DNA of 64,000 nt from UBA1858 sp965262455 (GTDB lineage: Bacteria; Pseudomonadota; Gammaproteobacteria; UBA4575). Position 1 is the first letter of the stretch. The number at the start of each line of letters is the position of its first letter. The notes under the pieces were generated by a model. That model saw only the letters and a list, made by a program, of their open reading frames with translations. It searched no databases and was not told the DNA's origin. The DNA lies in contig CBDHFH010000008.1 of NCBI GenBank assembly GCA_965262455.1, forward strand, positions 744,001 to 808,000, given 5' to 3'. The position numbers and the translations under genes were made by a program. Shown here piece by piece: positions 35,563 through 45,801 of the stretch.

Positions 35563-37200
35563 ATGAAATTCCAATTAACTCTGTTAGCTAGCGCATTGGC
35601 AATAAGCTCAATGGCACATGCCAGCTATGAACCTTTTAACATTTCACCGTTAGTAACATACAGCAATGAAGATGTTGAGTTTGATGAAAGTGCTGCTGAA
35701 ATTGTCAGTTACGACGAAACAACTAAGCGATTCTTTATTGTCAATGCTCAAAACGACACTATTGACGTGTTAAAACTAGATGCTGATGAATATAAATTCG
35801 AGAAAGATGAAGACTGCAACAACGGCCAACTAGATGTTGACATGGCTCTTGCTGGTGGCGCACCTAATAGTGTTGCTGTTAAAAATGGATTGGTTGCTGT
35901 TGCCATCGAAGCGGATACTAAACAAGATCCAGGTGTCGTTGGATTTTACGACAGTTCAAATTGCATGCTCATTAAGTCAATCGTTGCAGGCGCACTACCA
36001 GATATGGTTACTTTCAGCCCTAATGGTAAATTCGCTGTAGCAGCTAATGAAGGCGAACCAAGCGATGACTACACAAATGACCCTGAGGGTTCAATCACTA
36101 TCATTAAATTAACAGATTGGTCAGTCAAACATGCTGGTTTTACTGAATTTAATTCCAAGGAGATGCAGCTTAAAGAAAAAGGTGTACGAATCTTCGGACC
36201 GGGTGCAACTGTTGCTCAAGATTTAGAACCTGAATATATCACCATCCTTGGTAACACTGCGTATGTTTCATTACAAGAAAACAATGCGCTAGCAGTGGTT
36301 AACTTAAGAAAAGGTAAAGTTGTTTCAGTACATCCATTTGGCACTAAGGACTTCAGCAAGCAAAAAAATGCACTGGACTTTACTAACAAAGATGACACTG
36401 TAAACATCACAACAGCGCCTTTTGTAGGCATGTATCAGCCCGATGCTATCGACGCTTTTAAATACTACGGACATCGCTATATTGTCACTGCAAACGAAGG
36501 AGATGCACGTGAGTATATATTCGAAGACAATAATGGTGTCGAGCAAGAAGGATTCGTAGAAGAGCTTCGTGTTGAAGATTTTGGCGGAACCAATGACTTT
36601 GGCCGACAACTGCCTGTGCTAGACCCTGACCTAGCTATGGCGTTTGACTTCACAGATGGCGATGTTTTAGGACGACCTAAAACAACTGAATCTACTGGTG
36701 ATACTGATGGTGATGGCGATATTGATGTCATTCATATTTATGGTGCGCGTTCTATTTCGGTTTGGAAATTCAACCATCAAGGTGAACTTAAGTTAGTCTC
36801 TGATACCGGATCAACATTAGAAAGAGCAGTGGCTAAACAATTCCCAGCGTTATTCAATGCCACTAATGACGAAGATGGTATAGATGATCGCAGTGATGAC
36901 AAAGGCCCTGAACCAGAAGCGTTAATCGTAGAAAAAATCCGCGGCATTCCGTATGCATTTGTTGGATTGGAGCGTTCATCTCAGATTGCTATCTTTGACT
37001 TAAGCGATCCTTATTACCCAACGCTTGTGCAAATGTTTGCTAACCGCGTTGCAGGCGCGACTGGCTTAGATTTAGGCCCTGAAGGCTTAGATTACATTCC
37101 AGCCAACAAGAGCCCGGTACCTGGCGTGGCTTTATTAGCTGTCGCTAACGAAGTTAGTGGTACAACAACGCTTTACACAATTAAACATAAAGATTACTAA
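35563..37200 (+). CDS. exported choice-of-anchor I domain protein
   Basis: 545 residues: a signal peptide (LLASALAISSMAHA), then a beta-propeller-like domain typical of choice-of-anchor I proteins: AAEIVSYDETTKRFFIVNAQ, VAVKNGLVAVAIE, MVTFSPNGKFAVAANEGEP, YIVTANEGDAREY and GPEPEALIVEKIRG, ending in GPEGLDYIPANKSP. Acidic Asp-rich loops (DTDGDGDIDV) may bind Ca2+. There is no C-terminal anchor, so it should be periplasmic or secreted. Some relatives are called alkaline phosphatase-like, but no catalytic motif is certain. Confidence 0.9.
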   Translation: MKFQLTLLASALAISSMAHASYEPFNISPLVTYSNEDVEFDESAAEIVSYDETTKRFFIVNAQNDTIDVLKLDADEYKFEKDEDCNNGQLDVDMALAGGAPNSVAVKNGLVAVAIEADTKQDPGVVGFYDSSNCMLIKSIVAGALPDMVTFSPNGKFAVAANEGEPSDDYTNDPEGSITIIKLTDWSVKHAGFTEFNSKEMQLKEKGVRIFGPGATVAQDLEPEYITILGNTAYVSLQENNALAVVNLRKGKVVSVHPFGTKDFSKQKNALDFTNKDDTVNITTAPFVGMYQPDAIDAFKYYGHRYIVTANEGDAREYIFEDNNGVEQEGFVEELRVEDFGGTNDFGRQLPVLDPDLAMAFDFTDGDVLGRPKTTESTGDTDGDGDIDVIHIYGARSISVWKFNHQGELKLVSDTGSTLERAVAKQFPALFNATNDEDGIDDRSDDKGPEPEALIVEKIRGIPYAFVGLERSSQIAIFDLSDPYYPTLVQMFANRVAGATGLDLGPEGLDYIPANKSPVPGVALLAVANEVSGTTTLYTIKHKDY

Positions 37201-37228
37201 TCTTAATTGCCACTGAGTGAGGTAGTAA

Positions 37229-37258
37229 GCCACCCAACCTGAGTTGGGTGGCTTTTTT
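37229..37258 (+). terminator. Rho-independent terminator
   Basis: Perfect 10-bp GC-rich stem GCCACCCAAC/GTTGGGTGGC with a 4-nt loop, directly followed by TTTTTT, 28 bp after the choice-of-anchor I stop codon. The clearest terminator in the window. Confidence 0.92.
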
Positions 37259-37306
37259 ATTTGCCTAGTTGATATGGTCCAGATAGTTTGGCCCAGTTAA
37301 TATCAC

Positions 37307-37645
37307 CTAGTAAAGGGAGGAATGTAATTCCTCTACTACAGAATCAACCACAGGTGGTTCAAATTCTTCACATGACCAACCCCATGATTCTTGTTTTTCA
37401 ATAAACTCATTTGCTCTTGCTTCACAATATCCGACTTCAGCCTGAGCCGTCCATAACGTTTCAACCCCTTGACCTTTGTCATAACGTACTTCACATGGCA
37501 CAGGTGCTTCTTCGTTTTGATAGACAATACTGACAATTCTTTTCAGGCCGTTGTTATCGCAAACATAATCCTGGCCCGCGAATGCAGTAAAGCTTAGAGT
37601 TAAGAATACACATACTGAAAGTGATACAATTAATTTCATAGCCAA
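37307..37645 (-). CDS. exported small hypothetical protein
   Basis: 112 residues with a signal peptide (LIVSLSVCVFLTLSFTAFA). The mature part has four cysteines (DYVCDNN, PCEVRYD, GYCEARA, WSCEEF), suggesting two disulfides, and patterns as in small periplasmic proteins of unknown function. Monocistronic. Confidence 0.7.
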   Translation of the reverse strand: MAMKLIVSLSVCVFLTLSFTAFAGQDYVCDNNGLKRIVSIVYQNEEAPVPCEVRYDKGQGVETLWTAQAEVGYCEARANEFIEKQESWGWSCEEFEPPVVDSVVEELHSSLY

Positions 37646-37809
37646 CCTACTTATAAAATGTTAACACCATCACATTGTCACGCTAAGCTCGTGACTGTTC
37701 TATAGAGTTACACACCGTTGGTACCGTAAAAATAGCAGTTCAGACTATTTGCAATGGTTTTAACCGGATACGCTTCCTGCAATAGAAAGGCTTAATGCTT
37801 CAAGAAATG

Positions 37810-39267
37810 TTAAGTACCACAGAATGTTTGATACGGGCCAAATTCCTTCGGCGCTGGTGCGGCATATGCTTGGTGCTCCTGCTTTTCTACATAAGGGTCA
37901 CTCAGTACCTCGTGAAGCTTGTCAAACAAAGTGTAATCCTGTTCTCTCACTGCTAACTCAAGCGCCTCTTCTACTTTATGGTTACGTGGAATATAAATTG
38001 GATTAGTGTTTAACATTAGCTGGGTACATTTATCTGATGAAAATTCATCTCGTTGCAGACGTGCACGCCATAGGGGCAACCATTGTTTAAAACGAGTTGA
38101 ATCTGCAAATAAATCGAATACTTCATCACTATCGCTCTCAATAACTTTAACGAGCTGTCTAAATAGTTGCGTGTAGTCAACTTGCTGCCCTTGTAATGAT
38201 GCCAGCAGATCATTCATTAATTGCATGTCATCGTTTTCTTTACTCGTTAAACCCAATTTGTTACGCATCTCTTGCAACCAATAGGAATGATAATGTTGCG
38301 GAAAATCATTGAGTACTTCAGTTGCCATTTCAACTGCGGTTTGACTCTCGGCATGAATTAATGGCAATAATGCTTCAGCCAATCGCGCGAGATTCCATTG
38401 CCCAATCATTGGTTGATTTTGATAGGCATAACGTCCTTGTTTATCAATAGAACTAAAAACGGTATCCAAGGCATAGTGATCCATAAAAGCGCATGGGCCA
38501 TAGTCAATAGTTTCACCTGATATGGTCATATTATCTGTATTCATGACGCCATGAATAAACCCCACAGCCATCCACTTGGCAATCAATTTTGCTTGCGCCT
38601 CAGACACAGCTTTTAGTAAATCCAGATATATTGTTGTTGATTCATTTAATTCGGGATAGTGACGCACAATAGTGTAGTCAGCAAGTTGCCTAACTTTTTC
38701 TTGTTCTCCCTGTGCCGCGAAATATTCAAACGTCCCTACTCTAATATGACTTGAAGCAACGCGTGTAAATACTGCACCCGGTAATGGCTCTGTGCGCATC
38801 ACCATTTCACCTGTGCTTACTGCCGCTAATGCACGTGTTGTCGGAATCCCTAACACATGCATAGCCTCGCTCATTATATATTCACGCAACACTGGCCCCA
38901 GTGCTGATTTACCATCGCCACCACGAGAATAAGGCGTACGACCCGATCCTTTAAGCTGAATATCAAAACGACGACCATCACGGCTAACAACCTCACCTAA
39001 AAGTAACGCGCGTCCATCACCCAGTTGCGAAGCAAAGTGACCAAATTGATGGCCGGCATATACTTGTGCTAACGGTGATGCACCCTTAATGAGTTGATTA
39101 CCGGAAAAAAATTCCGCAGTATTTTCAATGCCAGTTACATCAAGGCCTAACTCTGTGGCAAGTGCGCTATTGAGTTTAATCAACTTTGGTGCAGGTACTT
39201 GTGAGCCTTTCCAGGGCGTATAAAACCCCTCTAATTGAGCGGCATAGGTATTATCGAAGTTGAACAT
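37810..39267 (-). CDS. selO: protein adenylyltransferase SelO (YdiU)
   Basis: Pseudokinase-fold enzyme that transfers AMP to Ser, Thr or Tyr of target proteins, linked to redox stress. 485 residues. Family segments: AQVYAGHQFGHFASQLGDGRALLLGE, LKGSGRTPYSRGGDGKSALG, HGVMNTDNMTISGETIDYGPC (quoted in pieces from one contiguous family pattern), and NPIYIPRNHKVEEAL near the C-terminus. Typical SelO ends in a Cys-containing tail (here FCGT). Stands alone. Confidence 0.95.
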   Translation of the reverse strand: MFNFDNTYAAQLEGFYTPWKGSQVPAPKLIKLNSALATELGLDVTGIENTAEFFSGNQLIKGASPLAQVYAGHQFGHFASQLGDGRALLLGEVVSRDGRRFDIQLKGSGRTPYSRGGDGKSALGPVLREYIMSEAMHVLGIPTTRALAAVSTGEMVMRTEPLPGAVFTRVASSHIRVGTFEYFAAQGEQEKVRQLADYTIVRHYPELNESTTIYLDLLKAVSEAQAKLIAKWMAVGFIHGVMNTDNMTISGETIDYGPCAFMDHYALDTVFSSIDKQGRYAYQNQPMIGQWNLARLAEALLPLIHAESQTAVEMATEVLNDFPQHYHSYWLQEMRNKLGLTSKENDDMQLMNDLLASLQGQQVDYTQLFRQLVKVIESDSDEVFDLFADSTRFKQWLPLWRARLQRDEFSSDKCTQLMLNTNPIYIPRNHKVEEALELAVREQDYTLFDKLHEVLSDPYVEKQEHQAYAAPAPKEFGPYQTFCGT

Positions 39268-39497
39268 ATTTATTATCAGATTAAAGTTAATATCAGTTAG
39301 TCATATCACTCTCATTATTCACTAGCAAGCACTTCAATTGGAATAATAATTACATCTAACAACTATTTGCCCAGTCTAAATTACAAAAATGACCATTAGT
39401 CGATTCATCCATGTAAATCAGATGGTTAATTACGTTATAAAGCTATATCAACAAACGAACTAATCCATTGAATGTATAAGATATATTCAATCAACTC

Positions 39498-39958
39498 GTG
39501 GCGAATCTAAAGAATTAGGATTAATGGATTCACAGTAATAGAACTCATGGTGGTGCTTGCAATCGTCGGGTTGCTGGCCATGGTTGCTTTGCCCGCTTAC
39601 CAAGACTATACAGATCGACTTGATATGAGCACAGCAGTCACGGATATCAAAGCAATGGAAGTTGTGATCGTTGACTATAACCTTTCAAATGGACAACTTC
39701 CAAGTTCACTAGCAGATATCGGCATGGCTGGAAAAACTGACCCTTGGGGCAACCCGTATCAATATTCAAATCATGATACAGCTAAATCTGGATAAAAAAC
39801 GAAAGGATAAAAATTTGGTCCCGGTCAACAATGATTTTGACTTATATAGCATGGGTGAAGATGGGAAAAGTGTTGCCCCTTTCGCTGCTAAACATAGTCG
39901 CGACGATATTGTGCGAGCTAACAATGGTAATTTCATTGGCTTGGCAGAAGACTACTAG
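39498..39958 (+). pseudogene. GspG-like pseudopilin, two frameshifts
   Basis: Type II secretion/type IV pilus-like major pseudopilin. The prepilin cleavage motif and helix read RINGFTVIELMVVLAIVGLLA, and the C-terminal part carries DPWGNPYQY, LVPVNNDFDLYSMGEDG and a GLAEDY end, all GspG-like. The parts are in different frames. Dropping one T at 39515-39516 joins a GTG start (MANLKN) to the prepilin helix. Dropping the T of GGATAAAAAA near 39793 joins the core to KKRKDKNLVPVN. It lies 10 bp before the GGDEF-EAL gene, probably as one transcript. Confidence 0.75.
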
Positions 39959-39967
39959 TGACACCTC

Positions 39968-42749
39968 TTGAATCTACCTCTATCCAAGAAATTTTCTGTC
40001 AGTCAAAAGATTTTATATGTCTTTTTGATTGCTTCATTTGCGCCTATTATATGTTTAACATATTTCTCTAGCACATATGTGCAAAGAGTTATCGTGCAAG
40101 AAACACAAGCGAAACTGGTCAAACTGGCTCAATCTTATGGGTTATTTACTTTTGAAACGATAAACACACTTAATAAAAATCTTAAAGAAATCAGCAATAT
40201 TACCAGGGACGAACTGCCAAAGAATATTATCAGCCCATTTACAAGCATTGAACTGATACCCATTAAAGGATCTCGCGCAGAAGGTTTCAATAATAGATAC
40301 GATACTAAGTTAAATTATTACCATGATGAAGAAAATAATTTATCTTTTAGGCTCGAGAAGTTACACGAACACAATAATAATTCCTATGTATTACGTGCAA
40401 GTTTTATTATTGATAGTTTATTAAACAGTGAAAGCACTAACCTATTCAATGAACCTACATGCATACTCAGTGACACAGGCAGCATTCTATTCTGTAGCGA
40501 GCAAGACAATCTGAAAAATGCCAGCAATATAATTACTGAGACATTAAAAAATACAGATAAGCGTGTATTTGATATCGAGTATGGAAATGAAACTTATACA
40601 CTAGCGGAGTGGGAATTATTTCTTCCTACCTACTTACAGTCAGAAACCTGGCATTTCGTTATCATTAAAAAACAGAGCCAACTGCTAGCGGCAATAATAA
40701 AATTTCAGACCGTTATTATACCGATAGCATTACTATTCTTCACTGTTGCCTCTTATGCGATTTATAGATTTATTAATACGTTAATGAATCCATTAGATCA
40801 GCTCTCTTTAGCTACCAAGAAGATTGCACAAGGAAATCATGACATTCATTTTTCAATTAGTACAAATGATGAATTTAAAGAATTAAGTGAATCATTCTCA
40901 TCCATGTCAACTTCTTTACTCAATCAATATAATAAAGATCAAGTATTTTCCAATCTTGAACAAAGTATTTTATTAAGCACCGATATTCATAGCGCGCTTT
41001 AAAGACAATATCTCCTCATTAGCTGAATTACTCAATGCCAAATGGATATTAATATCCCTCATTGACCCACTTGACCCTGTAATCACTGATTCTCATAGCT
41101 TGTTGTTTCAAGAAAAAAGCAAAGATATTTATACACACTTCAAACACCAATCATTTCAAGACAAAGAGGATTACAGTGATTTGTATTCAATTAATCAGCA
41201 AGAGTTCCATAATGACTACCCACATATAGCAAGAGCTTTCAGCGCTGGATCTGTTTGGATTAAAAAACTATCGTTAAATAACAAAGTTATAGGCAATCTA
41301 TTTCTAGCCTGCAATAATGATGCGTCTCTTTCAACTCTTCAAACAGCCTACCTTGTCGAACTGTCAGAAAGATTTTCGACCATATATACCACACATAAGC
41401 AAAAGGCAGCTTTGTTTTACAAGGCTAATTTCGATTCTCTGACAAATTTATCTAATCGTAATCATTTATTAGAGTGTTTGAGAAATAAATGGCCAATTAC
41501 AATCAAACGCGGGACGACCTTGGCTTTGTTCTACATTGACCTGGATAATTTTAAAAGTGTGAATGATTTATCCGGCCATCAGGCAGGTAATGAGGTACTG
41601 AAAGAAGTTGCGGAGAGAATTTCTAATTACGTCGATGATAACGCAATTTTTGCGCGCTTGAGTGGTGATGAATTTTGTATTTTATATGAATCACTATCGA
41701 ATAATCGAGAAATTCAGGAGGTTGCAAATAACATACTCGATCAATTTAAATCACCATTTAAATACAAAGATATGTATCACTTTCTGGGTGCTAGCATAGG
41801 TATAACAGTAGGACCAGGTAATTGTGAATCCCCCGATATATTTGTCGAACGTGCAGACATTGCCATGTATAAGGCTAAACAAGAAGGTAAAAACAGATAT
41901 GTCATTTACAATAGTGATATCGAACAGGAACGAAGTTATCGTCTGTCACTAGAACAGCATTTGCATTTTGCGCTTCAAGAAAATGAAATCAGTATTCAGT
42001 ATCAACCTAAAATAGACCTCAATAACGGCAGAATGACCAGTGTTGAATGTCTAGCACGCTGGAACCAGCGACTTCTTGGATTTGTTCCAACTGATAAGTT
42101 TATTGCACTTGCAGAAGAATCAGGTCTAATTAACGAAATTGGCACATGGATTCTCAGAAAATCATGTTATCAATATGCGGATTGGCTGGAGAAAGGCATT
42201 ATCCTGGACTCCATTGCAGTCAACGTCTCTGCCCGTCAATTAGTCACTCGTAATTTTGACAAAGTTGTCGCGTCTGCTATTGAGGAATCTGGCATTGAAG
42301 CACACAACCTAGAACTTGAAATTACTGAGAGTGCTTTCATTAATGATGACCTATTCCTCAAAAATGAATTAACCAAACTTCATAAACTTGGCGTCAAGAT
42401 ATCAATCGATGATTTCGGCAAGGAATACTCATCATTAAGTTATTTGAAAAAAATCCCTTTCGATACGTTAAAGATCGACCGAGAATTTATTATTGATTTA
42501 GAAACTGACCACAGAGATCAACATATTATCGATGTGATTATAAATATCGGACACACGCTCGGAAAGAAAATTGTCGCAGAAGGAATTGAAACAATAGAAC
42601 AAAGAAATATACTTAAAAAGTATGGCTGTGATATCGGCCAAGGCTACCTATTCAGCCGTCCATTGAAGGATATTGAATTCCTTGAATTTGCAACAAAGTA
42701 TATCAACGAAGGCATGGGGACTAAAACACTAAAAGCTTTGAATGAGTAA
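39968..42749 (+). CDS. GGDEF-EAL protein with HAMP and GAF-like region, one frameshift
   Basis: Membrane sensor for c-di-GMP turnover. Parts in order: a membrane helix (~15-35), a ~220-residue periplasmic domain, a second helix (~262-285), HAMP, a GAF-like region, GGDEF and EAL. The gene breaks near 40999: ...DIHSAL is followed by a stop, and removing one T from CTTT continues as KDNISSLAELLNAKW in the next frame. The GGDEF site reads ARLSGDEF, with its I-site not evident; the EAL motif reads ECLAR, with Glu kept. The diguanylate cyclase may be reduced while phosphodiesterase residues (ISIDDFGKEYSSL, KIDREFI) look complete. Confidence 0.85.
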
Positions 42750-43038
42750 TATATCTTTAAATATTTTACCTCGTTATTATTAAGATATATGAATAATAAA
42801 TATGCGAATTATGCATATGACATCTTCGTGAACTATTTAGTTCTACCTACTCGATATCTGAGAATTAATTAACTTTAATATGTCTTTAGTTTGTTTCAAA
42901 TAACCACTGTTTTTGAGATCGACAATAGCGTGACTAACAGATTCTCTTGAACTGCCAATTAATTAACGATCTAACTGGCAATGACAAATTTATTTCAACT
43001 AGAGGATATGTATATTTGTGCTGACAAATATATTTCAA

Positions 43039-43052
43039 TTGATTTATGTCAA
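43039..43052. promoter_or_regulatory. FNR-type box, one mismatch
   Basis: TTGATTTATGTCAA, one mismatch to TTGAT-N4-ATCAA, in a 540-bp gap (42750-43291) that otherwise holds nothing I recognise. It is 240 bp upstream of the macro-domain gene, far for direct control. Confidence 0.4.
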
Positions 43053-43291
43053 TTAAAGAGTATTTAGAAAATTCATCAGCATCAACTAAGATAAATTACC
43101 CTTGAATTAAAGTATTGCAGCAACTATCTCTTAACTAAGAACGACATTCATTCACAAATAAATACATACTTTTAACAAGAAGTAACTTGTTCTAGATCAG
43201 AGCGTATAAATAGTTTCCGTGTTGTCATTATCACGAATGACAGGTCTATTATTGAGATAGTATTTATTTATATATTTTTCTATTAGGAGAT

Positions 43292-43789
43292 ATGAAAAAC
43301 ATGATTCATGAAGTATCAGGAGATATATTACTCACCAAAGCGCACGCTATTGCCCATGGTATCGCACCAAATGATCATTTTGATCAAGGACTTGCACTAG
43401 CATTACGCGAAAGATGGCCAGCATTATCTAAAGACTATCGTCACTATGCACATCAAACACACCCAAAACCTGGAGAAATTTGGATGTGGGGTGGTCCAGG
43501 TGGTATACGGATTTTTAACCTACTCACCCACGATGGTAACTTCGAACAAGGCTCGAAAAACGAGAAAGCAAGCATTGTTAATGTGAACCATTGTTTGAAG
43601 CGTTTACGTCACGCAATAGACTATGAAAACATTTCCAGTATAGCTTTACCAAAGATAGCAACAGGCGTTGGTAGCTTGAACTGGTCAGACGTCAGTCCGC
43701 TAGTAGAAAGTCACCTGTCGGATCTGTCAATTCCAATATACATTTACACGAAATATCAAGAAGGACAGCAAGCCAAGGAAAGTTATTAA
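43292..43789 (+). CDS. macro-domain protein
   Basis: 165 residues of one macro domain, a fold that binds ADP-ribose or removes it from proteins or nucleic acids. The key pieces are GDILLTKAHAIAHGIAPNDHFDQGLA (split across the first binding loop), IRIFNLLTH and the second loop ALPKIATGVGSLNWSDV. The loop composition is closest to the ALC1/TARG1-like hydrolases by eye. RBS TAGGAGAT. It stands alone at the edge of the cassette-like region. Confidence 0.85.
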   Translation: MKNMIHEVSGDILLTKAHAIAHGIAPNDHFDQGLALALRERWPALSKDYRHYAHQTHPKPGEIWMWGGPGGIRIFNLLTHDGNFEQGSKNEKASIVNVNHCLKRLRHAIDYENISSIALPKIATGVGSLNWSDVSPLVESHLSDLSIPIYIYTKYQEGQQAKESY

Positions 43790-44398
43790 ACAAGTTATCC
43801 ATTTGAAACCAGAATAATAGTGTTTAATATTCTGATGATGTAACTGAAATGTGGGTTTCTGTTTGTATTTGTTGCATTCACATAAACTCATATGTTCTAT
43901 AGCAATTAAAACATCCAAGTTAATGTGTACTACTTTTACTTCAACCTAAACGGTGAGTACAAAGTTGTGTTTGAGGAAGTGCTTAAATCGATGCTCTGAA
44001 AAGAATTATTCAAAACCATCAGTATGGAAATAATGTATGGCTATTTTCCTTTACTGCAAATAAACGTCGCAAATGAAAACCTACCTGAATTATGTAAAAT
44101 AAATGATCTAAATCTATAGTGAACAAATATATCGGCAAGCATGAATATGCTTTTGAAATTAAATACTTATATTACAAATAGTTACAAGCATTTATTATTG
44201 GAACTGGCGGTGGTTGGAGTCTGTAGCGAACCCTGCTCTACCTAGTTTCCCTGCTAAACAGCCTAATTACAGGGAAAATTTAAATTCTTGACTCACTATT
44301 CTAATCATTTCCTATTATTCTAGATTATTAACAAGGAGTTAAAGCAAATCAATCCTATTTCTATATTTCATTAACAGGGAAATATCAAGGAATTTACT
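43790..44398. other. intergenic, no gene supported
   Basis: About 610 bases. No reading frame has a family match or a good start. A weak stem TTTCCCTG ... CAGGGAAA occurs near 44248-44276. The first copy of the palindromic repeat follows. Confidence 0.4.
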
Positions 44399-44427
44399 AT
44401 GACTGCTTTCGGCGCAAAAGCGGTCAC
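44399..44427 (+). repeat. palindromic repeat copy 1 (loop CGGCGCA)
   Basis: Stem ATGACTGCTTT/AAAGCGGTCA around CGGCGCA. The TCA at 44424-44426 is the stop codon (TGA) of the next minus-strand gene, so the gene ends inside the repeat. Confidence 0.85.
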
Positions 44428-45071
44428 TCGCGTTTATTTTTTTTGAAAACTACATTAGCAGCACTAACCAGTAACGAAGCAAGAATTAGCCACGTCCAAA
44501 TAGGCAAGGGAACATTGACAGGTGAAATTCCAGAAATATCAAATGAGAGGTTGTCTAAACCCATTCCGTCACTCTGATCTGGGTTCGAAAATGGCTGGAA
44601 AACTTCAAAACGTAAGATGCCAGAGGCGCTAACTTCTAGCGTATCAAAATTATCAACTCCTGCTCCAAGGCCAGATATTGTAGCCGTGCCAAGTAGTGTG
44701 CCACCTGAATTGGAATCATAAACTTTAAGTTGAGCGCCTGCGAACCCTACGTCGGAAGCAATAATACTTACGCGTGACACGGGTTCCGAAAATATACCAA
44801 CGATGGCATTTTGCTCATTGAATACTGACTGAAAAGGAGTGCCTGAAACTTCAGCCATCAATCCTAAAGGAGGCGACGCCCCTGTCAACACTCCTGCATT
44901 AGTTGTCCATATTCCGTTCAGAATCGTTAGGTTGCTATTCTGATAAAAATTCCCGACCGCTTGACCGTCAACACCATCATTAAAATCAATAAATTGGGTT
45001 TCTGCAGCAGACAACGTAGTTGATGTTATTAAACAAAATAATGTTACTGATAAGAATAATATATTTTTCAT
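44424..45071 (-). CDS. exported protein with VNVPxPxW C-terminal signal
   Basis: I start at MKNILFLSV, which gives a clean signal peptide (LSVTLFCLITSTTLSAAE). The mature ~170 residues begin TQFIDFNDG and look like a jelly-roll/carbohydrate-binding-like beta domain (YDSNSGGTLLGTATISG; GMGLDNLSFDISG), similar to PEP-CTERM cargo. The C-terminus is SPVNVPLPIW, a hydrophobic helix and KKNKRE. The same motif-helix-basic tail occurs in two more genes nearby. No RBS is obvious. Confidence 0.75.
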   Translation of the reverse strand: MKNILFLSVTLFCLITSTTLSAAETQFIDFNDGVDGQAVGNFYQNSNLTILNGIWTTNAGVLTGASPPLGLMAEVSGTPFQSVFNEQNAIVGIFSEPVSRVSIIASDVGFAGAQLKVYDSNSGGTLLGTATISGLGAGVDNFDTLEVSASGILRFEVFQPFSNPDQSDGMGLDNLSFDISGISPVNVPLPIWTWLILASLLVSAANVVFKKNKRE

Positions 45072-45139
45072 GCTTTTTTTTGCAAAAAAGTTATTTAACG
45101 AAAAAATATCAACTTGAGGTTTCAAAAGTATGTATTGAT

Positions 45140-45168
45140 ATGTCTGCTAAAGGCGCAAAAGCAGACAT
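45140..45168 (+). repeat. palindromic repeat copy 2
   Basis: ATGTCTGCT-AAAGGCGCAAA-AGCAGACAT, a perfect 9-bp stem; loop variant AAAGGCGCAAA. It lies 23 bp before the stop codon of the VOC gene, between two minus-strand genes. Confidence 0.85.
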
Positions 45169-45191
45169 TAGGGGTATAATTATGCACGACT

Positions 45192-45551
45192 TTAAGTTTG
45201 TTCATTGAAAAGAATTTTATTCAAGAAAGGATCAGTTACTTCAAAATATCTGTCTCCCCATGGAGCGGTTGAAATACCTGGGCGGCTGAATTTATAGGAC
45301 TTTGAACTTATATCTTCATATAAGGCTTCTAAGTCAGGCGTGACCACAAATACTTTAGAGCCCGGACTACAATCACCATGATGTTCGCTCAAATGTAAAA
45401 TCAAATCATCACGTGACACTTGCATATAAATAGGGCTATCAGGTTCAAACCTATGTTCCCAGTCTAGATTCATACCTAAAAAACCTAGATAGAATTCTCT
45501 AACTTTGGCTTCATCAAAGATTCGGATAATTGGAATTGCTTTAAGTCTCAT
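45192..45551 (-). CDS. VOC/glyoxalase-superfamily protein
   Basis: 119 residues, two beta-alpha-beta-beta-beta modules: AIPIIRIFDEAKVREFYLGF ... YMQVSRDDLILHLSEH, then KVFVVTPDLEALYEDI ... GDRYFEVTDPFLNKILFNE. It resembles the bleomycin-resistance-type branch of VOC proteins, which often occurs on gene cassettes. A resistance role is inference only. Confidence 0.85.
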   Translation of the reverse strand: MRLKAIPIIRIFDEAKVREFYLGFLGMNLDWEHRFEPDSPIYMQVSRDDLILHLSEHHGDCSPGSKVFVVTPDLEALYEDISSKSYKFSRPGISTAPWGDRYFEVTDPFLNKILFNEQT

Positions 45552-45570
45552 CGATGTAAATTAATATTTG

Positions 45571-45598
45571 TGTCTGCAATCGGCGCAAAAGCGGTCAT
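45571..45598 (+). repeat. palindromic repeat copy 3
   Basis: TGTCTGCAAT-CGGCGCA-AAAGCGGTCA: the right arm is canonical, the left arm partly degenerate. It lies 20 bp upstream of the VOC gene start. Confidence 0.8.
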
Positions 45599-45801
45599 TC
45601 GGTGCTTTGTTCTTCGGAAAGTTCACCTATGTAATTTTGTACCAACTACATTTAGATCTAGAATGTGTGTGAATCTATTATGAAGAGTTTATGACAGTAA
45701 CTCTATACATATTGTCACAATATTATAACCAGCAGATAATGTCATTGATGAGTTTAAGTGTACCTATTCGGAACATATAAAAATAAATTTAAGGATAAGT
45801 A

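Noticed and set aside
45020..45208. Plus-strand frame containing MSAKGAKADIRG
   Set aside because: A translation of palindromic repeat copy 2; such strings are common false proteins from this repeat class.
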